From the NCBI GenBank assembly GCA_965248255.1, contig CBDFIW010000004.1, forward strand, positions 868,001 through 932,000: DNA of 64,000 nt. The letters are read 5' to 3'. The first letter of the stretch is position 1. Each line of letters starts with the position of its first letter. Below, one piece after another: positions 16,508 through 24,702 of the stretch. A program made the translations under genes and the position numbers. The notes beneath the pieces are model-generated. The model searched no databases. It was given only the letters and a program-made list of their open reading frames with translations, and was not told the origin of the DNA. This DNA comes from JAKZVK01 sp965248255. GTDB lineage: Bacteria; Acidobacteriota; Terriglobia; Bryobacterales; UBA6623.

Positions 16508-17989
16508 TCAGTACTTCGGCACGCTCGGGTCGATCTGGTCGCTCCAGGCCAGGATGCCGCCCTTGAGGTTCTTCACCTTGCGGAAGCCGGCCTGCCGGAG
16601 GAAGTTCACCGCCTTGGCGCTGCGCATGCCCGATTTGCAATGCACCACGATGTCGTCGGCCGAGTTCAGCTCGTTCACTCGGTTCGGCAACTGGCCCAAC
16701 GGGATGAGTGTCGTGCCGTCCAGGCGGCAGATGTCGTACTCGTGCGGTTCGCGCACGTCGAGGACGAATAGCGGCTCACCGGCATCGAGCTTCGACTTCA
16801 ACTCGGTCACAGTGATCTCGGGCACACCGCTTTGCTCGGACACCTCTTGCGCCTGCTGCTGCGGGATGCCGCAGAACTCCTGGTAGTCGATCAGCTCGGT
16901 CACCGTCGGGTTGTCGCCGCAGACGGGGCACTCGGGGTTCTTGCGCAGCTTCAGCTCCCGGAAGCGCATGTTGAGCGCGTCATAGAGCACCAGCCGTCCG
17001 CTCAATGTCTCGCCCTTGCCGATGATCAGCTTGACCGTCTCGGTCGCCTGCATGCTTCCCACCAGCGCCGGCAGAATGCCCAGTACACCGCCCTCGGCGC
17101 AGCTCGGCACCAGTCCCGGCGGGGGCGGTTCGGGATAGAGGCAGCGGTAGCAGGGGCCGTCGCCGTGGTGAAAGACCGTGGCCTGTCCCTCGAAGCGGAA
17201 GATCGAGCCGTAGACGTTCGGCTTGCCAAGCAGCACGCAGGCATCGTTCACCAGGTAGCGCGTCGGGAAGTTGTCGGTGCCGTCGACGACCACGTCGTAG
17301 TCCTTCAAGATGTCGAGCGCGTTCTCACTCGAAAGCGCCGTTTCGTACTTGACGATCTCGACGTAGGGGTTGATGTCGGCCATCCGCTCGGCAGCAGAGT
17401 CGAGCTTGGAACGGCCGATGTCTTTGGTGCCGTGGATGACCTGGCGCTGTAGGTTGGTCACGTCCACGGTATCGAAATCGACGATGCCGATCTTGCCGAC
17501 GCCCGCAGCGGCGAGGTAGAGTCCGAGGGGCGCACCGAGGCCGCCGGTGCCGATCATCAGCACCTTGGCCTGCTTGAGCTTCAACTGCCCCTCCATGCCT
17601 ACTTCGGGCATGATAAGGTGCCGGCTGTAGCGCTGGATCTCTTCGTTCGTGAGAGCGGCTGTGGCTCCGGAAGTGGCAGGCCCGGAAGTGGCGGGCGCGG
17701 CGGTAAGCGGCGAAGCGCTGCCGCCGGCGATCGAGGGGACGATGCTGATCACGCCATCTCCGTCAACCGCAGTTTTCTCTTTGTCGAGATAGCGAATGTC
17801 TTCGTCATCGACGTAGACGTTGACGAAGCTGCGCAGCTTGCCCTCGTCGTTGAACAGATGCCGCTTCAGGTCGGCGTGCTCCGTGGTGAGCTTGTCGAGC
17901 GCTTCGCCGACGGTGCCGGCTTCGACTTCCACCGCGTCGGAGCCGCCCGCGTATTGCCGCAGCGGCGTGGGAATCAGAATCTTAGCCAT
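16508..17989 (-). CDS. CysO/MoaD-like sulfur carrier fused to MoeZ-type E1 adenylyltransferase and rhodanese
   Basis: A 493-residue three-domain protein. Residues 1-90 are a beta-grasp ubiquitin-like carrier (LIPTPLRQYAGG start, ending IAGG with Gly89-Gly90). A Ser/Thr/Ala/Pro linker of about 20 residues follows. Residues 112-380 are a ThiF/MoeB/MoeZ E1-like domain with ATP loop GTGGLGAP (147-154), GTDN (237-240), zinc pairs Cys280/283 and Cys354/357, and PSCAEGGVLG. Residues 390-490 are a rhodanese with active-site loop CKSGMRS (Cys451). In Mycobacterium the separate proteins CysO and MoeZ make the thiocarboxylate used for cysteine synthesis. Here the carrier's Gly-Gly is not free, so cleavage after Gly90, or chemistry in another form, would be needed. 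Its ATG lies inside the last codons of the JAMM gene (8-base overlap). Confidence 0.9.
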   Translation of the reverse strand: MAKILIPTPLRQYAGGSDAVEVEAGTVGEALDKLTTEHADLKRHLFNDEGKLRSFVNVYVDDEDIRYLDKEKTAVDGDGVISIVPSIAGGSASPLTAAPATSGPATSGATAALTNEEIQRYSRHLIMPEVGMEGQLKLKQAKVLMIGTGGLGAPLGLYLAAAGVGKIGIVDFDTVDVTNLQRQVIHGTKDIGRSKLDSAAERMADINPYVEIVKYETALSSENALDILKDYDVVVDGTDNFPTRYLVNDACVLLGKPNVYGSIFRFEGQATVFHHGDGPCYRCLYPEPPPPGLVPSCAEGGVLGILPALVGSMQATETVKLIIGKGETLSGRLVLYDALNMRFRELKLRKNPECPVCGDNPTVTELIDYQEFCGIPQQQAQEVSEQSGVPEITVTELKSKLDAGEPLFVLDVREPHEYDICRLDGTTLIPLGQLPNRVNELNSADDIVVHCKSGMRSAKAVNFLRQAGFRKVKNLKGGILAWSDQIDPSVPKY

Positions 17990-18413
17990 TGCTGTCTCCG
18001 TATGTGAGTTCTTCTTTGTCGGCCCGGATCTGGTCGGGATCGGGCAGCCAACTGTTGGCGTGATCGAACTCGCCTTGCTTGATCGAGAGTACGACGAAAG
18101 AGTACCAGGGGCACGAATTCTTCAAGTCAGTCTCGGAAAAGTAAGCATCGCAGTCCGGGTGCGAGTGATAGATGCCGATCAACTCCAGCCTCCGGGCGCG
18201 CGCCTGGGCATCGGCGGCCAACAGCGCCTTCTGGTCGAGTACGTAGCGCTCGGCCTGCGGGCCGTCGTGGACGTTCTCCATGCGCATCGCCTCACTGACA
18301 ACCTTGGCTCCGTTGGCCGACGAGCCAAGCATTGCGCCGACACACTCGTTCGGGTAGATCGCGCGCGCGTGCGCGACCATCTGGTCCCAAGGCGTGGGTT
18401 GGATGCGGATCAT
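17982..18413 (-). CDS. mec: JAMM/MPN+ metalloprotease, Mec-like
   Basis: 143 residues from the ATG at 18413, which overlaps the stop of the upstream cysteine synthase gene as ATGA. The complete JAMM zinc-protease signature is present: Glu23 (PNECVG), His83 and His85 in YHSHPD, and Ser93/Asp96 in FSETD. In Mycobacterium tuberculosis, Mec releases cysteine from the CysO-cysteine adduct by cutting the isopeptide-like bond after Gly-Gly. The order cysM-mec-carrier here matches that pathway. A second possible role is cutting the carrier domain from the E1 fusion encoded next. All metal ligands are intact, so it should be active. Confidence 0.9.
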   Translation of the reverse strand: MIRIQPTPWDQMVAHARAIYPNECVGAMLGSSANGAKVVSEAMRMENVHDGPQAERYVLDQKALLAADAQARARRLELIGIYHSHPDCDAYFSETDLKNSCPWYSFVVLSIKQGEFDHANSWLPDPDQIRADKEELTYGDSNG

Positions 18414-19351
18414 TCGTCGTCCCAGAACTGCTCGCTCAGATACTTGTCGGCGGCGTCGCACAGCACGGTGACGATCACTCCCTCGCGGATGTTCGCTGCC
18501 ACGCGCAGAGCCGCGGCGACGTTCCCGCCGGAAGAGATGCCGACCAGCAGGCCTTCGTCCTTGGCCAGGCGCTTCACGAACTCGTAGGCTTCTTCCGTCT
18601 CGACGTGAAGGTTCTCGTCGGCCAGCGTCTCGTCATAGATGTCGGGGACGATCGCCGTCGGCATGTGCTTCAGGCCTTCGAGCCCGTGGAAACCCGAGGA
18701 GGGCTGCATCGAGATGAGCTGCACGTCCTTCGAGTACTCGCGCAACCGCCGTCCGACGCCCATGAACGTGCCGCTGGTACCCAGGCCGGTGACGAAGTGC
18801 GTGACCCGTCCCTCGGTCTGATTCCAAATCTCGACCCCGGTCTGCTCGTAGTGGGCCAACCAGTTGGCCGGGTTGTTGTACTGGTCCGGGTAGAAGTAGG
18901 CACTGGGGTTGCGCTGGTATTCGGCCCGGCAAGCCCGGATCGCGCCATCGGACCCCTCTCCGGGGTCGGTCAACACGACTTCGGCCCCATAGGCCTTCAA
19001 GATTCGCTTCCGTTCCCGCGAAGCGTTCTCCGGAAGGAATAGCTTCACCCGGTATCCCTTGGCGGCGGCGATCATCGCATACGCGATGCCCGTGTTACCG
19101 CTCGTGGCGTCGACGATCGTACCTCCGGGCACGAGCTTGCCCGTGCGCTCGCCGTCCCGGATCATGTTCAGCGCGGGGCGGTCTTTCACCGATCCGCCGG
19201 GGTTGAAGGCCTCGGCCTTGCCGTAGATCTCGACGCCGGGGTGCTCGCCCGCGATCCGCTGAAGGTGGATCAGGGGCGTATTGCCGATCTGATCCAGGAC
19301 GGTGGTGACGCTGGACAGATGAGCCGCTCGTGCCATTTCTACGTTTCCCAT
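18410..19351 (-). CDS. cysM: Cysteine synthase, CysM-like, probably uses thiocarboxylated carrier protein
   Basis: 313 residues from the ATG at 19351, which has GAGG six bases upstream. It is a fold-type II PLP enzyme of the O-acetylserine/O-phosphoserine sulfhydrylase family. The Schiff-base lysine is Lys56 in GGSVKDRP, the substrate loop is TSGNTGIA, and the phosphate-binding loop is GLGTSGTFMGVGR. It makes cysteine by adding sulfur to an activated serine. First place in an overlapping operon with a JAMM protease and a CysO-like carrier argues that protein thiocarboxylate, rather than free sulfide, is the donor, as in mycobacterial CysM. That assignment rests on context, since the sequence alone does not separate CysK from CysM. 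Confidence 0.88.
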   Translation of the reverse strand: MGNVEMARAAHLSSVTTVLDQIGNTPLIHLQRIAGEHPGVEIYGKAEAFNPGGSVKDRPALNMIRDGERTGKLVPGGTIVDATSGNTGIAYAMIAAAKGYRVKLFLPENASRERKRILKAYGAEVVLTDPGEGSDGAIRACRAEYQRNPSAYFYPDQYNNPANWLAHYEQTGVEIWNQTEGRVTHFVTGLGTSGTFMGVGRRLREYSKDVQLISMQPSSGFHGLEGLKHMPTAIVPDIYDETLADENLHVETEEAYEFVKRLAKDEGLLVGISSGGNVAAALRVAANIREGVIVTVLCDAADKYLSEQFWDDE

Positions 19352-19659
19352 CCTCAGCCTCGTGCCATTGTAGACGAACTGCGGGGACCCCACCAACAGA
19401 GGCTCTCCCTCGGACCTCGCAGCAGCCTGCCTCTACTTTGATCGTATGGAATCTCTACTATCTCTGTCAACAAATAGTAGATTAGGTGCTCACGCGATGC
19501 GGTCGCAGCAACTGCGCCCGATTCGTGCCTGTAAGCTATTGATTCAACACTGCTTGATAGGAATTGGCTTCATTTCGAAAACTTGCCTAGCTCGAATCGG
19601 CGGTAAGTAAACCGGCACTGTGACCCTCTTTGGTATTGTACGCCTGAAAATCTCGCTAG
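19352..19659. other. Intergenic region upstream of cysM, less GC-rich than surroundings
   Basis: About 300 bases with no gene. It should hold the promoter of the cysM-mec-carrier operon, reading leftward. A small inverted repeat CTACTA...TAGTAG lies near 19455-19480. The stretch is visibly more AT-rich than its neighbours and ends at the broken edge of the sigma-factor remnant, so it may also mark an old deletion or insertion junction. Confidence 0.4.
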
Positions 19660-20370
19660 AGTGTCGATCTCGCGAACCCAGCGGTTCTCGCGGTTGTGTA
19701 TCTCATCTTCAACGAGGGTTACTCGGCTTCAACGGGTGACACCCTCATTCGGCGAGACCTTTGCGCGGAAGCGATCCGGCTGGCGAGGCTACTGGCCAAT
19801 CTGATGGCCGCGGAGCCTGAGACACACGGTCTGCTGGCCTTGCTGCGGTTGCAGGATTCGCGGCGCGAGGCTCGCGTGGGTCCGAAAGGACAATTGATCA
19901 CGCTCGAAGAGCAGGACCGGTCACTGTGGGATCGCGGACGCATTACCGAAGGATTGCACCGGCTCCAGCAGGCGATCGAACTGCGGTGTGCAGGGCCCTA
20001 TCAGGTGCAGGCGGCCATCGCGGCCGTCCACGCGCAGGCCAAGATGGCGGATGACACCGACTGGAAAGAGATTGCATCGCTTTACGCCGAACTGGCGCGC
20101 ATTCATCCCTCGCCTGTCGTCGAGCTGAACCGCGCGGTGGCCGTCGCGATGTCGGACGGGTACGAGGCGGGCCTCAGCCGAATCGACCGCCTCGGCGCCT
20201 CGGGTGAACTCGACAACTACCACCTCTATCATGCTGCCCGCGCCGACCTCCTGAGACGGCTGGGGCGGCGGTCAGAAGCCGCCGGCGGCTATCGGCGAGC
20301 GCTTGAACTTACAGTCAACATGGCTGAGCGGGACTACTTGGAGCGCCGCCTGGCAGAGGTGTCGGAGTGA
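19660..20370 (+). pseudogene. ECF sigma factor (ECF42-like) remnant, C-terminal helical domain only
   Basis: The frame opens after a stop at 19657 and reads ANPAVLAVVYLIFNEGYSAS, the junction segment typical of ECF42-type sigma factors, then the C-terminal TPR-like domain (ELNRAVAVAMSDGYEAGLSR and the repeat-like end). The sigma-2 and sigma-4 regions that bind RNA polymerase and promoter DNA are absent upstream. Translation from the GTG at 19696 would give only the extension domain. It is therefore most likely a truncated gene. No DGPF/YCII-type partner gene, the usual neighbour of ECF42 factors, is nearby. Confidence 0.7.
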
Positions 20371-20833
<463 letters not shown>

Positions 20834-20834
20834 A

Positions 20835-20927
20835 GGCAGACCGCAGGTCCGCAAGAATTACGTGAAAGAATTGGATCAGGGAATGAAGATGTACCGTATC
20901 GACCCGCCCGACCAACCCATCCGGTGA
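20835..20927 (+). pseudogene. C-terminal fragment of an unidentified gene, overlapping the next start
   Basis: A short open frame encodes QVRKNYVKELDQGMKMYRI and ends DPPDQPIR-stop. I do not recognise it. Its stop TGA overlaps the GTG that I infer as the original start of the methyltransferase-glycosyltransferase gene (GTGA at 20924-20927). It is therefore probably the tail of the upstream gene of the same operon, fused by deletion to the PQQ-like fragment. Confidence 0.35.
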
Positions 20928-20944
20928 CGCTCTCAGACAACCTA

Positions 20945-22038
20945 TTGAATCCCGCAAATTATTATGACACTTTTTGACAGTGTGGAGCATCTATATATGT
21001 ATGGGCAACCCCAAAGGTGTGAAGCGGGATTTCAAGGCGCTGGAGAAGCGCCGTTTCGAAGCGATGCGGCTGCTCCACCAAGGCCACAATCAGTCCGAGA
21101 CGGCGAGACGGCTGAACGTCGCTCGCCAAACCGTCAGTGAGTGGCGGCGGCAATACCGCGAGCAGGGTGCGGCCGGACTCCGCCAGGCCGGGCGCGCCGG
21201 ACGCAAGCCGCTCCTCGATGCCGCACAACGCGAACGCCTGACGTCGCTGCTGCTGGAAGGCCCGGAAGCCCACGGCTTCCCAGCGCCCCTGTGGAGCTGT
21301 CCGCGGGTGGCTCGGCTGACCGGAGACGAGTTCGGGGTCGCATACCACGCAGGCCACGCCTGGAAGATCCTGCGAGCGCTCGACTGGAGCCCGCAACGCC
21401 CGGCCGGAAAGGCGCGCGAGCGCAACGAAGAGCGGATCCGCACCTGGAAGCGCAAGACCTGGAAGCGCATTAAAAAAAAGCCCAAAACGAAGGCCGTACG
21501 CTCGTCTTCATCGACGAAAGCGGATTGAGTCAGAAGCCGCATCGCTGCCGCACCTGGGCGCCACGTGGCCAAACACCGGTGCTGCAGTTTAACTTCAACT
21601 GGGAGAAGCTTTCCGTCTCGGCGGGGCTGACGCTGCGTAACTTCTACTTCCGGCTCTATCCCGGTGCGATCGGCAAAGAGCAAGTGACCGACTTTCTCAA
21701 GGCGTTGGTACGTCATATCGATCGCCCGCTGCTGATCGTCTGGGATCGGCTGCCGGCGCACCGTAGCCGCCTGGTGCAAGAGTTCATCGAACTCTCCGAA
21801 GGCCACATCGCAACCGAGTACTTGCCACCCTATGCGCCGGAGTTGAATCCGGTGGAATACATCTGGGCTTACTGGAAGCAGCACGAGTTGCCGAACATCT
21901 GTCCGAAAGACTACGGCGAGCTGAACGAGCGGGCCCGCAAGGCACTCCGCCGCATGTACCGCAAACCGCGTTTGATCACGGCCTTCTGGAAACAGTCTTC
22001 TCTTTGTTTTGACTGACTCTATATTATGCGGGAGTCAA
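20945..22038 (+). mobile_element. IS630-family element, copy A (1094 bp, TA duplication)
   Basis: The ends are inverted repeats starting TTGAATCCCGCA on the left and TTGACTCCCGCA on the right (read inward). TA dinucleotides at 20943-20944 and 22039-22040 are the target duplication. The target was CCTAAGG, the same as for copy D. The element holds one transposase split over two frames. It is nearly identical to the copies at 29544, 50196 and 59303, which indicates recent movement. Confidence 0.93.
21001..22016 (+). CDS. IS630 transposase, two frames joined by a likely -1 shift (copy A)
   Basis: The first frame runs from ATG 21001 (MGNPKGVKRDFKALEKRRFE) to 21528 and contains the helix-turn-helix (NQSETARRLNVARQTVSEWR). 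The second frame ends at 22016. The eight A at 21472-21479 (ATTAAAAAAAAG) are a typical -1 slippery site. After slipping, the protein continues AQNEGRTLVFIDESGLSQK, which supplies the first catalytic Asp; this segment is absent if the second frame starts at its own ATG (21525). The other triad residues are Asp in LIVWDRLPAH and Glu in LNPVEYIW. The predicted fusion is about 340 residues, normal for IS630. A long antisense frame (21090-21884) is a shadow. Confidence 0.88.
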
Positions 22039-23637
22039 TAAGGGAGATGGAGCGGCGCCGGGAGGCCTATTGGCTGCGTTATCCGGGCAGTTCGCCCTTC
22101 AAGTTGCACTGGCGCGCGGCGGCCGTCCGCCACTGCTTCCATGTGCTACCGGGCGAGTCGATCCTTGAGATCGGTGCCGGGAGCGGCCTTTGGGCCGAAC
22201 ACCTCGCCGAAGTCCTCCGCGGCGAAAATCCCATCTCCGCCGCGGTCTTCAATGACGACCTGGCCCGGAGCGGGGAGGCCAAAGCGATTGCCAACGCGAG
22301 GTTTCTCAAAGTCGACGACCTATCGAACGATCTCCCGCCGCAGAGCTTCGACTACGTTGTGGGAACGGGCATCCTCTGTCACAACGAGTACCCTGCCCAC
22401 CTGGAACAGATCCATCGGTTGCTCAGGCCCGGCGGTCAGATGCTATTCTTCGAAGCGAATCATCTCAACCCCCAGGTCGCCCTCAAGGACTGGATTCCGT
22501 GGCTAGGCCGCTGGGCCGGGAATGCGTCCTGCCAGGTGGGCATGGGCAAGTACCGGTTGATGAAGATTGCGTCCGCCCAAGGCTTTTCCCACATCGACGT
22601 CGTCCCCTTCGATATCATTCACGCTCGCACGCCCAAGCGTCTCATACCCTTTCTGGAATCGAAGGAAATCCTGTTCGAGCACACGCCGCCGCTGCGCGAA
22701 TTCTGCGGCACGCTCTACATCTGGGCCAAGAACCCCGAGCCGGGGCCGACCCGCCGCCGCCTCATCGACCTCGCCCGGCATGAGAGTCTGTTCGGGAAAG
22801 TCTCCGTCGTCGTGCCGTGTCACAACGAGGAAATGAATGTCCCGCGACTCGTCGAGTCGTTGTTTACGGCCTACGACCGCTACGTCCACGAGATCGTAAT
22901 CGTAGACGATAACAGCCGCGACCGCACCGCCGCAGTCACTCGCGAGCTGGCGGAGAAAGATCCGAGAGTTAGGCTCATCCCTCGCCGGCCGCCCAACGGC
23001 GTGGGGCGTGCGCTGCGCGACGGGTACGCCGCGGCCACGGGCGAATATATCCTGTCAATGGACTGTGATTTCGCTCAGATCGTTCCTGAATTGCGGGACC
23101 TGTTCGACGCTGTGGCCGAAGGATACGATGGCGCCATCGGCAGCCGCTTTTCGCATGATTCGATATTGCTTAACTACCCCTTCTTCAAGATCGTGTGTAA
23201 TCGCGGATTCCATCTTCTCGTCAAGCTGTTGTTGCTTCCGCGCGCGCGAGACCTCTCGAACAACCTCAAGCTCTACCGCGCCGAGATTCTCAAGAATATG
23301 ACGATCGAGGAACCGCACTTCGCGGCCAACGCTGAGACGGGCCTGAAACCCATCCTCGCCGGTTATCGCATTAAGGAAGTTCCGACCTCGTGGATCAACC
23401 GCACGACCGAGATGGGCACATCGTCTTTCCGTATCATCAAGGTCGCACCGAGTTATCTGCTGGCCCTATTGCGAACGTTGGTCGGCGCGTGGCGCGGCAG
23501 GGCGAGGGTGCGAACCTCTCCTGCGTCGCGGCCACATCGTGGTTCTGCGGCTGCGCCACCGTCACCGGCCCACGCTGATGAACAGCCGCCGGCAACAGCT
23601 TCCAAAAATCCTTCGGCCCCTTAGGCGAAACGAATCG

Positions 23638-24537
23638 ATGGTCGAGCCGAACCAAATCTGTCCCGTTTGTAGGGACCAACGTCCTGAAGTGCATTTGGCC
23701 GGTTCGGCGCACAGTTTCTCCTCAGACGCCTTCGGATCTTCCCGCACCGATCTGTCCTACGGGCGGATTCTTCGTTGCCGCCGCTGCCGGCTGGCTTACA
23801 GTGAGGCCCGGCCCACCGACGAAGAGCTCGCGCGTCTCTACCGGGACATGGATACGGCGGTGTACGAATCCGAAACTGAAGCGAGAAGCCGAACTGCTGC
23901 CCGCCATCTCAAGATCGTGAGCCGATTCGTCTCCCGTGGAGCAATGCTCGACGTCGGTTGTGCCTCAGGCATGTTTCTGGAACAGGCCGCGTTAGTCGGC
24001 TGGAGCGTCACCGGCGTGGAACCGTCCGGTACCCTCTATCGCGAGGCCAAACAGCGCCTGGCGGGTCGCGGGGAGGTTCTCGCCACGACGCTTGAAGAGG
24101 CCAACCTTCCCGCCGCTTCCTTCGACGCCGTGACCTTGTGGGACGTGCTGGAGCATGTCCGTGAACCCGTCGAGTTCCTACAACGCTGCCGGATCCTACT
24201 CAAACCGCAGTGCTTCGTTTTTGTTAACGTCCCCGATTGTGAAAGTCTCCCAGCTCGGTTGTTGGGCCGCCGCTGGCCTCTGCTGCTGCCCGAACACCTC
24301 AACTACTTCAACCGCAGGAGTCTGAGCGCCTGCGGAGAGAGGGGCGGCCTCTCGCCCGTCGCCTGGGGCCGGCGTCCGGTTTCGTTCTCGGTCTCCTACA
24401 TCCTTTATCGCTTGGCGCAACACCGCCTGCCGGGTGTGGACTGCCTTCGCCGGGTCGCGTCGTTCACGAAGCTGGGCAAGCTGATCGTGCCCATCTTCAT
24501 GGGCGAACGTTACGTGGTGTGGCGCGCGGCGTCGTAG
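23638..24537 (+). CDS. Class I SAM-dependent methyltransferase with N-terminal zinc ribbon
   Basis: 299 residues from ATG 23638 (MVEPNQICPVCRD). Two Cys pairs (CPVC and CRRC, about 45 residues apart) form a probable zinc ribbon. The methyltransferase core follows, with motif I MLDVGCASGMFLEQA, the acidic motif II VEPSG, and LWDVLEHVREPVEFLQRCRI. This architecture is common in methyltransferases encoded in surface-polysaccharide and O-antigen clusters. It starts 13 bases after the preceding gene's stop and is followed by a GT39-type gene on the other strand, which supports a glycan-assembly locus. The C-terminal part is shorter and more divergent than the core, and no substrate can be assigned. 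Confidence 0.8.
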   Translation: MVEPNQICPVCRDQRPEVHLAGSAHSFSSDAFGSSRTDLSYGRILRCRRCRLAYSEARPTDEELARLYRDMDTAVYESETEARSRTAARHLKIVSRFVSRGAMLDVGCASGMFLEQAALVGWSVTGVEPSGTLYREAKQRLAGRGEVLATTLEEANLPAASFDAVTLWDVLEHVREPVEFLQRCRILLKPQCFVFVNVPDCESLPARLLGRRWPLLLPEHLNYFNRRSLSACGERGGLSPVAWGRRPVSFSVSYILYRLAQHRLPGVDCLRRVASFTKLGKLIVPIFMGERYVVWRAAS

Positions 24538-24702
24538 CCAGCTACGTGCCGGTCCTAAACCAACGGGCGCTTCCCGTCGGTGACCATCACCCTTTTCCCC
24601 GCTTCGTCGCGGCTGACTAAGAACGAGAACCTAAGGACCGCCCGCCGCAAGTTCTTTAGCAGAACGTGACACTTGCGTTCAGATGGCGTCCCAATGAGAC
24701 GG

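Larger units (their letters stand above)
20924..23624 (+). pseudogene. SAM methyltransferase fused to GT2 glycosyltransferase, interrupted after codon 7 by IS630
   Basis: Joining 20924-20944 to 22041-23624 gives one frame of 534 residues starting GTG (MTLSDNLREMERRREAYW). Residues to about 245 are a class I methyltransferase (SILEIGAGSGLWAEHLAE, LLRPGGQMLFFEA). The rest is a family 2 glycosyltransferase of the dolichyl-phosphate-mannose-synthase type (VSVVVPCHNEEMNVPRLVES, IVIVDDNSRDRT, SMDCDF, with a C-terminal Pro/Ala-rich tail). It would build or methylate lipid-linked or surface sugars. The IS (20945-22038) separates the first seven codons. Translation could still begin inside the IS end (ATG 22026) or at ATG 22047, so the body may remain functional. 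Confidence 0.8.

Noticed and set aside
21090..21884. 264-residue antisense reading frame repeated in every copy of the 1094-bp IS630
   Set aside because: It is the complement of the transposase gene and recurs only because the IS is repeated; it has no start signal of its own and no family resemblance.
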